This document shows positions 1 to 6,342 of a stretch of DNA of 18,651 nt, piece by piece. Source of the stretch: Stercoripulliclostridium_A sp045577735. GTDB taxonomy: Bacteria; Bacillota; Clostridia; Christensenellales; DTU072. The position numbers were made by a program, and so were the translations under genes. The notes beneath the pieces are model-generated. The model was not told where the DNA came from, did not search any database, and was given only the letters and a program-made list of their open reading frames with translations. Location: assembly GCA_045577735.1 (NCBI GenBank), contig JAZNIY010000002.1, positions 1 through 18,651 of the forward strand, written 5' to 3'. Position 1 is the stretch's first letter. The number at the start of each line of letters is the position of its first letter.

Positions 1-65
1 AGGCGTACATGACCCGTAGGGAGATTTTTAGTTTTGTGAAGTAGGTCGCCAAAAAACAAAGTCTA
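1..65 (+). repeat. Hairpin element H0, right half only
   Basis: The left half lies outside the window. What remains is the core from the CTAGG loop onward, then the right boundary GTCGCCAAA and the outer arm CCAAAAAACAAAGTCTA (49-65). That arm is identical to the right arm of the complete element at 4724-4847. The core differs from the other copies by only a base or so, so this is a close relative of H2. Confidence 0.75.
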
Positions 66-151
66 TCCCGAGGGGAGTTTACTTAGAGCGTACATGACTG
101 AGTGGGGATTTTGTCTTTTGTGAAGTAGGTCGCCAAAATAGGTATTTATAA
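66..151 (+). repeat. Hairpin element H0', left arm missing
   Basis: It begins directly where H0 ends and carries the core (CCCGAGGGG, a TTTACTTAGAGCGTACA stem-loop, ATGACTGAG) and the right boundary GAAGTAGGTCGCCAAAA. There is no matching left arm. It appears to be a copy truncated by, or fused to, H0. Its core is more diverged than those of H1 and H2, including changes in the small stems. Confidence 0.6.
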
Positions 152-277
152 TAAAACGCGCTAGTTTGGATGCTAGGCGAAGGAAAAGAAAAACTCCCAA
201 GGGGAGTGTACTAGGCGTACATGACCCGAAGGGAGCTTTTTGTTTTTCAAAGCATAGCGCCAAACTAGCGCGTTTTA
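152..277 (+). repeat. Complete 126-bp hairpin element H1
   Basis: Perfect 18-bp inverted arms TAAAACGCGCTAGTTTGG (152-169) and its reverse complement (260-277) enclose an imperfect stem of A-rich against T-rich sequence. The 42-nt core at 194-235 is identical to that of H2. The core can form three small hairpins (CTCCC/GGGGAG, TGTAC-TAGGC-GTACA, CCC-GAA-GGG), or the whole unit can fold as one long stem. The right arm overlaps the end and stop codon of the MORN gene, so H1 may also end transcription of that gene. Confidence 0.8.
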
Positions 278-1440
278 GGGTTGTTGTCCTCCCACTCCCC
301 CTCATACACTACTTGTCCACCAATCTTGGTATACTTACCATAGCCCTCGCGTTTGCCGTTTACCCAGTTGCCTTCATAGTGATCACCACTTTCATAATAG
401 GCGATGCCTTTGCCGTGATAAACGTCATTAACTAGTTCGCCGATATAGGTTTCACCATTGTGGTATCTGTAGGTGCCCTCGCCGTGGGGAAGGTCTGCTA
501 CCCAATCTCCGCGATAGGTAGTGCCGTTCTTGTACTTGGCAAAGCCTTTACCTTCCATTTTACCGTGAACGAAATCGCCCTCATAACTGAAGCCGTCAGC
601 GTTCTTTAACCTGCCCTTGCCGTGCATTTTGTCGCTGAGAAAGTTTCCAACGTATACGCCACCATCCTTTAGTTTCATAGTGCCAAAGCCGTTAGCATAA
701 TTATTCTTGAATTCACCTTTATAGACGTTGCCGTTGTTGAATTTCAATACGCCGTAGCCTTCCATTTTGCCACTCACAAATTCACCCTTGTATACCGAGC
801 CGTTGTTGAATTTCAAGGTGCCTTTGCCGTGATACTTGCGTTCCAAGAATTTGCCTTTATATACGCCTCCGGTACTGAGGTATACCTTACCAACGCCAAC
901 GATATTCTCGCCATCCCATTTGCCAACCATTTTAGCGCCACTGGGAGCGGTGCGAACGCCCTTGCCTTTCACTTTGCCGTTAACCCATTTGCCCTCAAAG
1001 GAAGAGCCGTCAGCGGTGGTTAACACACCTTTGCCGTGCTTTTTGCTACCTAACCATCCACCAACGTAGACGTTACCGTTAGCATAACGCATGGTACCCT
1101 TGCCCGTGCGCTCGTTTTCCTTCCAATCGCCTTCGTAGGTAGAGCCGTCGTCAGCCCAAGTAAAAGTGCCCTTTCCGTGTTCCTTACCATTCACAAATTC
1201 ACCAACGTATGTGTTGCCGTTTGCCCACGTAAAGGTACCCGTACCGTTGGGTTCATCGTTTTTGAAGTATCCATCGTATACCGAGCCGTCAGCCCAAGTA
1301 TAAACGCCCTTGTACTTCCTATTCTCCCTAAATTCACCCACGAAAGTTGCGCCACTATTGTAGGTAAAAGTGCCGTTAAGCATCCTATTTTCGCCATCAA
1401 TTTCGCCGTCAAACATGCCGTTGTCAAATTTGTATCTCAT
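265..1440 (-). CDS. MORN-repeat protein
   Basis: A 391-residue protein made almost entirely of about 17 MORN units of roughly 23 residues. The units are seen as recurring (Y/F)xG(E/D/K)(F/W) followed by NG...G.G(T/K) (for example YVGEF, YEGDW, YKGEF, YEGNW). MORN arrays fold as extended beta-hairpin ribbons; in bacteria their roles are varied and mostly unassigned. No signal peptide or membrane segment is visible, so a cytoplasmic location is the default. The start is supported by GAGG six bases upstream of ATG. It lies 46 bp after the lipoprotein gene and is probably co-transcribed with it. The last codons and the TAG stop sit inside the right arm of hairpin H1. The family assignment is firm; the function is unknown. 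Confidence 0.9.
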   Translation of the reverse strand: MRYKFDNGMFDGEIDGENRMLNGTFTYNSGATFVGEFRENRKYKGVYTWADGSVYDGYFKNDEPNGTGTFTWANGNTYVGEFVNGKEHGKGTFTWADDGSTYEGDWKENERTGKGTMRYANGNVYVGGWLGSKKHGKGVLTTADGSSFEGKWVNGKVKGKGVRTAPSGAKMVGKWDGENIVGVGKVYLSTGGVYKGKFLERKYHGKGTLKFNNGSVYKGEFVSGKMEGYGVLKFNNGNVYKGEFKNNYANGFGTMKLKDGGVYVGNFLSDKMHGKGRLKNADGFSYEGDFVHGKMEGKGFAKYKNGTTYRGDWVADLPHGEGTYRYHNGETYIGELVNDVYHGKGIAYYESGDHYEGNWVNGKREGYGKYTKIGGQVVYEGEWEDNNPKTR

Positions 1441-1457
1441 ATTTTACCTCGTTATCC

Positions 1458-1482
1458 GAGGGGCCCTTTCACCCCTCTTTTT
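1458..1482 (+). terminator. Weak hairpin between lipoprotein and MORN genes
   Basis: GAGGGG (1458-1463) pairs with CCCCTC (1472-1477) across an 8-base loop, with TTTTT following on the plus strand. No plus-strand gene ends here. On the minus strand it lies in the MORN leader just upstream of its ribosome site, so it could equally be an attenuating stem-loop or chance. Confidence 0.25.
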
Positions 1483-1486
1483 AGTG

Positions 1487-4354
1487 CTAGCCTATTATTT
1501 CTTCCCCTTGTTCGGGCATTGCTGAAACAAGGTCTAGTGTAATATCGGTTTCATAATATTTTTCCAGTTTTACGCCTGTTAAGTTAGAAACGATAATTCT
1601 GTATCCTACCTTATAGGTACCACTTTCAAAGTCGTTGCAAGTCAAATCTATTTGTAGGAATGGGAAGCCCTCGCCAAGTAGCTCATATACGCCGTAGGCG
1701 GTGAATGAACGGCTTATAGTTTCGTCATCAACGCGCGTGAAGCAAATCTCTACGCCGATGTCGTCCAGTCCCTCGAAGAAAGCGGGATATAGAACGTTCA
1801 CGGTGGATGCTTGAGTATCGATTATATCGTTTTCGTAGGTGATTGCAAGGTTTACATCAATTACCTTAACGTATTTGAAGATTATATTGCCCTCGCTTAC
1901 TTCCAAAGCTATAGCGTCTATTTCTTCCCTATTTTCCACTCTTACGGTGGCGCTGATGCTCTCGGTTTGGTAGTGGTCTGCCTCGAAGATTACTTCGCCC
2001 TCTTCGGTTACAACGCTAAATTTAATCTTTAACGTATAGGTGCCCTCGTGTAGTACGAGCATTTCATCAAGGGAGAGGGAGGTGGAAAGTGAGGAAGTGC
2101 CAAAGTAGAAGGCGTCCTCTATTGCTGCTATGGGGTTGTCGCTTTCGTTGTAGAAGATGCCTGACAAGCATACGTAGTCGGTGGGAAGCAAGACGTAGCC
2201 GTTACTCAAAGAGCCACATATAGCACTAAGGTTTAGGTACTCCCTTTCTTCCACGAAGCTTGCTTGGCCGTTAAGGGTGAAGATAGTATCCTTAGCAATT
2301 TGAAGTCCGTACTCGTTGGACGTAACTCTTATAGTATAAGAGTTATCCTCTATTACGGTGGTGGTAATTTCGTCCCATTCGCTCTCGCCCTCAAGGGTGG
2401 TGATACTGCTTAATCTGACCTCGGCGCCATTAATTATGGTTGCAAGGTAGGTAATAACGTAATATTTGCCAATACCCATTTCGACGGGTAGGGAAACGTT
2501 ATCGTTAAGGTATATGCTTACGGGCACGCCCGCAAAGGTTACGCTTGCCTTGTCGAGAGGATAGGTTTCATATCCGTTAGAGAGGTATGCGACCAAGCCG
2601 TATTCCTCGCCCGAAGTAAGCAGTCCACTATCGCCCAAAGTGATAGTTATTTGGCTCAAATTAAGGGTATCGTCAGCGTTATAGCTCACCCTACCACTAA
2701 CTGCGCCGGCATAGAGTGCATAATATTCTTCGTCCTCTACTTGCTCCAGGATATCAACGGAAGGAGCAGAGAGCATATCCATAATTTCGGAGTATGAAAC
2801 GTCAGTCCACTTGTTATTAGCATATATTTGATCCATTTCCTCGGGGGAAACGTAATAGGAATAGGAATAGTCAAAATAGGTATATTGGCTTAGAATGTTG
2901 GAGGAATCGTCAAGAAGCTCCAGCTTGTCATATACGCTTTCGTCCTTGAAGGAAAGTCCCATATAGTCCAAAAACTCGGTTAAAGCACGGCTTTCGGTGA
3001 GGGTATCATCCTTTTTCCCCACGGAAAGGCACAAATTAACGGTGCCGTATTCGTGCACGTATGCCATTGCTGACAAGTCATCGGTATCATAGCATATACT
3101 ATTCCCGCTACCGTGTTCGTTGGAGTTAGCAGAAGTAAAGGTATCCTCGCCCACGATAATCTTATATTGGCTATCCCCTCTTATAATCTTATCGTAGCCC
3201 TCAAGTTCATACATATCAATGATAAAGAAATAGGTGCGAGCCTCCTCGCTGTATTGTGCGCTAAACACGTAATCATCGTTAGAGTTATTTATGATAATGG
3301 TATCACTAAAGTTGTTAAACTCGTTGAAAAGGTCATCAATATGATAGGTGTTATATACGTCAAGCGAGCCTTCCTCTTCGGTCGCCATTCTGTACAAATA
3401 TTTGAACATTTGATGGCCTATGCGATCGCCTTGGTCCATCGTAGCGTATGAAAGACATACGTTAACGGGGTTTGCAAGGGACAAATCGGCAGTAAGCATA
3501 AAGAGGTTTTTGTATTCAACGTTCGCAGAGTGATAGTAATAAAGCACTCTGTCCTCTTCATAGTGGCAAGAAGTTTCTACTCCCATCTCTTGGTCGTAGG
3601 GTTGGTATTGATAGGCATCAATTACCATCTTGCCGTTTAGGTAGGTCGAAGTTATCTTAGTATAAAAACTGCCGTCCACGATTTTTTCCAAATATGCCAC
3701 GTCGTTCACTTGATCGTAACTTATGCGATATCTGCAGTTCATAGCATCGTCCTTTACCCAAACGCCAAGCATCCTTACGGCAGAAATAATTTCCGCCTTT
3801 ATGCTCTTTATCTCATCGATATATACGTTTGCGTTCTTTATGAGAGCGTGCTCGCTACCCCAAAAATATCGGTCGGCTGAGATATATTCGGCGTAGTTTT
3901 CGTTGTTAGCAGGGTTGGTGATATCCTTTTCCGTGCTGTTTTCCGGCATACCACTAAGCTTGGGACGATTGGAAAGCATGGTAGTGTTATCTTCCCTAAT
4001 TTCAAACTCGGGAGTTTCGTCAACGTTTTCAGCAAGCTCGTTTACGTGATAGAACAAAGTGCCCTCTTTGGGTGGTTGAGGAAGTTCGGGGCCTACGGGA
4101 TAGGAGGGTTCTTCGGGCTTGGGATCCTCGGGCACAATGGGCTCCGAAGGTTTATCGGGCTCATTCGGTAGGTATGGATCATCGGGAAACTCCGGCAAAG
4201 GCTCTTTTACACCCTCATCATCGGGGATAATCGGAGTATCGCCACCATCGGAAATTTGGTCGTCCGAAACATTAGATCCACCAACAACGTTACAACCTAC
4301 AACGGCGAATACTAATACAACTAGAAAGATGGAAAGTAACGCTTTTTTCAACAT
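1487..4354 (-). CDS. Large secreted lipoprotein, function unknown
   Basis: A 955-residue protein starting MLKKALL, with a hydrophobic stretch and a lipobox VVGC (Cys21). It should be processed by Lgt and signal peptidase II and anchored to the outer face of the membrane. Residues about 28-95 are a Pro/Glu/Asp-rich linker, suited to spanning the cell wall. The rest is acidic and rich in Tyr, Ser and Thr, with beta-rich stretches in the C-terminal third; I recognise no domain there. The ATG at 4354 is chosen because AAAGGAG lies just upstream; a longer in-frame start at 4384 would place the ribosome site inside the gene. It is the upstream member of a two-gene unit with the MORN gene. It could be an adhesin, substrate-binding or surface-display protein. 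Confidence 0.85.
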   Translation of the reverse strand: MLKKALLSIFLVVLVFAVVGCNVVGGSNVSDDQISDGGDTPIIPDDEGVKEPLPEFPDDPYLPNEPDKPSEPIVPEDPKPEEPSYPVGPELPQPPKEGTLFYHVNELAENVDETPEFEIREDNTTMLSNRPKLSGMPENSTEKDITNPANNENYAEYISADRYFWGSEHALIKNANVYIDEIKSIKAEIISAVRMLGVWVKDDAMNCRYRISYDQVNDVAYLEKIVDGSFYTKITSTYLNGKMVIDAYQYQPYDQEMGVETSCHYEEDRVLYYYHSANVEYKNLFMLTADLSLANPVNVCLSYATMDQGDRIGHQMFKYLYRMATEEEGSLDVYNTYHIDDLFNEFNNFSDTIIINNSNDDYVFSAQYSEEARTYFFIIDMYELEGYDKIIRGDSQYKIIVGEDTFTSANSNEHGSGNSICYDTDDLSAMAYVHEYGTVNLCLSVGKKDDTLTESRALTEFLDYMGLSFKDESVYDKLELLDDSSNILSQYTYFDYSYSYYVSPEEMDQIYANNKWTDVSYSEIMDMLSAPSVDILEQVEDEEYYALYAGAVSGRVSYNADDTLNLSQITITLGDSGLLTSGEEYGLVAYLSNGYETYPLDKASVTFAGVPVSIYLNDNVSLPVEMGIGKYYVITYLATIINGAEVRLSSITTLEGESEWDEITTTVIEDNSYTIRVTSNEYGLQIAKDTIFTLNGQASFVEEREYLNLSAICGSLSNGYVLLPTDYVCLSGIFYNESDNPIAAIEDAFYFGTSSLSTSLSLDEMLVLHEGTYTLKIKFSVVTEEGEVIFEADHYQTESISATVRVENREEIDAIALEVSEGNIIFKYVKVIDVNLAITYENDIIDTQASTVNVLYPAFFEGLDDIGVEICFTRVDDETISRSFTAYGVYELLGEGFPFLQIDLTCNDFESGTYKVGYRIIVSNLTGVKLEKYYETDITLDLVSAMPEQGEEIIG

Positions 4355-4401
4355 AATAGCTCCTTTTTTGACAAAACTAAGCATATTGCCAGCATTTGAA
4401 A

Positions 4402-4428
4402 ATTATATCCATTTGATAAAATCAAATG
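4402..4428 (-). promoter_or_regulatory. Putative promoter and operator of the lipoprotein gene
   Basis: On the minus strand a TATAAT hexamer (4407-4402) lies about 48 bp upstream of the lipoprotein start. Immediately upstream is a perfect inverted repeat CATTTGAT-3-ATCAAATG (4410-4428) that would occupy the spacer and -35 area. No good -35 is seen, so this may be an activator- or repressor-controlled promoter. The palindrome is plain; its role is inferred. Confidence 0.45.
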
Positions 4429-4450
4429 ACTATAAAGAATGATAACATAA

Positions 4451-4528
4451 TTTGCTTGCTAAAGCAAGTGTTATGGTGTACGCTAACGCAAGTGGTGTAA
4501 CGCAAAGTGTTGTGGTGTACGCTAACGC
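4451..4528 (+). repeat. Short palindromic/direct repeats
   Basis: The hairpin CTTGC-TAAA-GCAAG (4455-4468) is followed by GGTGTACGCTAACGC repeated exactly at 4475-4489 and 4514-4528, with a partial unit (GGTGTAACGC) between them. No coding sequence is apparent. Similar TTGC..GCAA and TGTT..ACCACAACA fragments recur near 18375-18435. Confidence 0.6.
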
Positions 4529-4537
4529 GTGAAAAGG

Positions 4538-4640
4538 ATAAATTTAAGTGCGGAGCAACGCTTGCGCGAGTGCGGAGTGCGGAACGCGGAACGACTTCAT
4601 TTCGCTTACGCTTCACTCACAAGGATAAATTTTAGTTTGA
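4538..4640 (+). repeat. GTGCGGAG-type low-complexity repeat plus conserved tail
   Basis: Several GTGCGGA(G/A) units, then a segment (CGCTTCACTCACAAGGATAA.. then TTTTAGTTTGAG) that recurs in similar form at 18480-18522 after another GTGCGGAG tract (18318-18370). This is intergenic repeat material with no gene. Confidence 0.6.
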
Positions 4641-4723
4641 GTGCCCTCTTACTTTTCCTAGACAGGTCGCCAAAAACCTTGTTATTAAGTTTATGGTTTC
4701 CTCTTACTTTTCCTAGACCACGG
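4641..4723 (+). repeat. Two broken right halves of the hairpin family
   Basis: CTCTTACTTTTCCTAGAC occurs at about 4647-4664 and again at about 4691-4708. The first copy is followed by AGGTCGCCAAAAACC, the right boundary of the hairpin family. The second lacks the boundary and runs into H2. The same CTCTTACTTTTCCTAGAC string is present near 18267-18284, and a related CTTTCCTAGACAATTCGCCAAAA is in H3. Confidence 0.55.
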
Positions 4724-4847
4724 TAGACTTTGTTTTTTGGATGAGATACGAACAAAAGAAAATCTCCCAAGGGGAGTGTACTAGGCGTACATGACCCGAA
4801 GGGAGACTTTTAGTTTTGTGAAGTAGGTCGCCAAAAAACAAAGTCTA
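4724..4847 (+). repeat. Complete 124-bp hairpin element H2
   Basis: Perfect 17-bp inverted arms TAGACTTTGTTTTTTGG (4724-4740) and its reverse complement (4831-4847). The interior left side starts ATGAGATACGAA and the right side ends GAAGTAGGTCG. The 42-nt core (4764-4805) is identical to H1, although the outer arms have a different sequence. It lies 14 bp beyond the fic stop codon and could serve as that gene's terminator. Confidence 0.8.
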
Positions 4848-4861
4848 CTTCGGTCATATAT

Positions 4862-5725
4862 TTAATTCTCTTCTTCGTAATAGTAAGAATAATCTATACC
4901 TTTCATAAAGATTTCACGGTCATCTATTTTATCGGTTAAAGCGTTTTCAATGAGGGATAAAATATTGCCATAATCCACAACGCTTAATTTCATTGCTTCT
5001 AAATATTCCGTTTTATCAATCTTACTCCAATCAACACATTTAGAAAGGTTTTTCTTTAAGATAAGGTCTAACCAAATTCTCGTCGTTCTGCCGTTTCCTT
5101 CCATAAAAGGATGGGCAACGTTCATTTCAACGTACTTTCTAACGATTTCTTCTACTGTTCTTCCGGGCATTTTTTCAATGGCATCAAGCGTTTGGTCTAA
5201 ATATCCCACGCTTGCGAAAGCAAAACCACCTTTCGAGATGTTTAACTTTCTAATTTGCCCTGCAAAATCGTATAAACCACCAAATATATAAGCGTGAATT
5301 TGCTGTAAGCCCTTTATCGTACCAACTTCAATATCGTTGATAAGTCCGCTTTCTAACATTTCGTAAGCCTTGTTTTTGCTTTGCTCGTCAATAGACGTTC
5401 CTTTCGTTTTAACCCATTTTAAGAACACGTCCGACTTTTTGCTTGGAAGAATTGCTATAAGTAAATTAAGTCCATCGTCATCTATAACGTCCGTCAAATA
5501 TTTCTTGCCGTCTTTTGCCGTTAATTTCAGTTGTCTACAAATTGATGACAACTGATTATTTCTCTTTTTTAAGGTGTTCCAATATTTACGTGGAGAAGTG
5601 CTTAAAGAAAGAGCTTCTATTATATCAACGGCACACAACCACCAACGTGAAGTTTCTTCGTCCCACACTGAACGAACGGGAACGTTGTCAAAAAACCTAA
5701 TAGAAGTTTTAATCATTTTTGTCAT
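4862..5725 (-). CDS. BRO-N domain / Fic adenylyltransferase, class III-like
   Basis: A 287-residue protein. Residues about 7-105 resemble the BRO-family N-terminal domain (FFDNVPVRSVWDE..., DIIEALSLS...). Residues about 118-260 are a Fic domain with IHAYIFGGLYDFAGQIR and the full catalytic motif HPFMEGNGRTTR (205-216; His205). Fic enzymes transfer AMP from ATP to target hydroxyls. The C-terminus (GIDYSYYYEE) matches the position of the inhibitory helix of class III Fic proteins such as NmFic (SxxxEG): Ser280 and Glu284 are present but the Gly is Glu285. Single-protein autoinhibition would explain the lack of an antitoxin gene. ATG 5725 has GGAG 10 bases upstream; ATG at codon 4 is an alternative. 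Its promoter and a palindromic operator lie just upstream. Confidence 0.9.
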   Translation of the reverse strand: MTKMIKTSIRFFDNVPVRSVWDEETSRWWLCAVDIIEALSLSTSPRKYWNTLKKRNNQLSSICRQLKLTAKDGKKYLTDVIDDDGLNLLIAILPSKKSDVFLKWVKTKGTSIDEQSKNKAYEMLESGLINDIEVGTIKGLQQIHAYIFGGLYDFAGQIRKLNISKGGFAFASVGYLDQTLDAIEKMPGRTVEEIVRKYVEMNVAHPFMEGNGRTTRIWLDLILKKNLSKCVDWSKIDKTEYLEAMKLSVVDYGNILSLIENALTDKIDDREIFMKGIDYSYYYEEEN

Positions 5726-5739
5726 TGCCTAATTTCTCC

Positions 5740-5757
5740 AAAACTAATATTAGTTTT
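5740..5757 (-). promoter_or_regulatory. Perfect 18-bp palindrome in the fic leader
   Basis: AAAACTAATATTAGTTTT lies between the fic promoter and its ribosome site, overlapping the expected transcription start region. It is a plausible operator for autoregulation or for another repressor. The symmetry is exact; binding is inferred. Confidence 0.5.
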
Positions 5758-5764
5758 CAAGTTT

Positions 5765-5793
5765 ATTATATCACGCGCGCAAAGTGATTGCAA
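5765..5793 (-). promoter_or_regulatory. Promoter of the fic gene
   Basis: Minus strand: TTGCAA (5793-5788), a 17-bp spacer, and a perfect TATAAT (5770-5765). This is a strong sigma-A pattern about 40 bp upstream of the start codon. Confidence 0.7.
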
Positions 5794-5890
5794 TAATAAT
5801 TTTTTCGAGCATGCCCCTTGGAACGAATATATAAACGCAAGCGGTCAATACTAATTAACAAATTAATTTTCAAAAAATTGGAATATTTAC

Positions 5891-5919
5891 TAGACACAAA
5901 AAATATCTTATGCTATACT
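5891..5919 (+). promoter_or_regulatory. Promoter of tRNA-Cys
   Basis: TAGACA (5891-5896), a 17-bp spacer, and TATACT (5914-5919). This places a start around 5926, about 12 bases before the mature tRNA. Confidence 0.65.
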
Positions 5920-5937
5920 ACTTAGGCAGTTGAATAT

Positions 5938-6011
5938 GGCGCCATAGCCAAGCGGTAAGGCAAGGGTCTGCAACACCCGTACCCCCAGTTCAAGTCTGGG
6001 TGGCGCCTCCA
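5938..6011 (+). tRNA. tRNA-Cys(GCA)
   Basis: The acceptor stem GGCGCCA pairs with TGGCGCC. The D arm is GCC...GGC, the anticodon loop CTGCAAC has anticodon GCA, and the T arm CCCAG-TTCAAGT-CTGGG is canonical. The discriminator is U and CCA is encoded (6009-6011). U73 is an identity element of tRNA-Cys. The outermost anticodon-stem pair looks like an A-G mismatch; the rest folds normally. It is the only plus-strand gene in the window, with its own promoter and terminator. Confidence 0.95.
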
Positions 6012-6017
6012 AAAGAG

Positions 6018-6049
6018 TAAACAACCTTAACGGGTTGTTTATTTTTTTC
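6018..6049 (+). terminator. Terminator of tRNA-Cys
   Basis: TAAACAACC (6018-6026) pairs with GGTTGTTTA (6033-6041) across a 6-base loop, followed by seven T. This is a classical rho-independent terminator 7 bases after the tRNA. Confidence 0.9.
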
Positions 6050-6101
6050 TTCCCCTACTTCTTTTACTCCTAAACCTCTCCGTCAAGAGAAAAATGCAAA
6101 A

Positions 6102-6132
6102 GGCAGGCACCTTCACTAGGAAAATGCGCGCC
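6102..6132 (-). terminator. Duplicated terminator hairpin
   Basis: GGCGCGCA and TGCCTGCC (minus strand) pair around a 15-base loop with one mismatch, followed by TTTTGCATTTTTC. The 81 bp at 6102-6182 matches 17489-17569 (terminator and tail of the holin-like gene) with about three differences. It therefore appears to be a transplanted terminator, now positioned to end ATPase transcription. Confidence 0.65.
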
Positions 6133-6142
6133 GTTAGGGTTT

Positions 6143-6214
6143 CTAATCTTTTTTGATTAGTTCTTCTTTGATTATATCGATGGCAAATAGGTTCATACCA
6201 TTAGTATCCAAAGT
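6143..6214 (-). pseudogene. Mosaic scrap: Rhs tip joined to holin-like tail
   Basis: Read on the minus strand in one frame, it encodes TLDTNG (the Rhs tip), MNLFA (unknown), then IDIIKEELIKKD and a stop. The last part is the C-terminus of the holin-like protein at 17530-17739 (IDIIKEELIKKE). There is no start codon at a sensible place, so it is a recombination relic rather than a gene. The tip part is identical over 21 bp to the tip scrap at 9170-9190. Confidence 0.6.
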
Positions 6215-6342
6215 TTTCTATTTACCATTTTTGAAAAAATTTTGTTTTTGTCTAATATTTCAACAACCAATCTGCAATATCAACAATCCGTACACCCTCA
6301 TATTGATACTCGTCGTGGCGTGTTCTTGCAATTACTATTTTG
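6155..6342. repeat. Direct repeat copy 1 (188 bp) at the ATPase 3' end
   Basis: Nearly identical to 7560-7744, with a 3-bp length difference and a few substitutions. It covers the last about 30 codons of the ATPase gene, about 40 bp of AT-rich spacer, the Rhs-tip scrap and part of the holin-tail scrap. With copy 2 it frames the whole ATPase gene and promoter. Confidence 0.85.

Noticed and set aside
152..277. Hairpin elements as canonical integron attC sites
   Set aside because: The size and imperfect-palindrome layout are reminiscent, but the required GTTRRRY/RYYYAAC boxes are absent at the ends and there is no integrase gene in the window.
152..277. Hairpin elements as simple MITEs
   Set aside because: The outer inverted arms have different sequences in H1, H2 and H3, and I see no consistent target-site duplication. 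A MITE origin is not excluded, only not supported.
63..435. Open frames across the hairpin cluster at the left end
   Set aside because: They run through hairpin repeats and the MORN gene end and encode nothing recognisable.
829..1069. Plus-strand open frames across the MORN gene
   Set aside because: They are antisense shadows of the repetitive MORN coding sequence without ribosome sites.
4355..4384. Ten-residue longer N-terminus for the lipoprotein (start at 4384)
   Set aside because: The good ribosome site AAAGGAG lies within that extension just ahead of ATG 4354, and the shorter form begins as a textbook lipoprotein signal peptide.
5938..6011. tRNA-Cys as the attachment site of an integrative element
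   Set aside because: I found no second copy of the tRNA 3' end in the window and no integrase, so the position beside the mosaic region is only suggestive.
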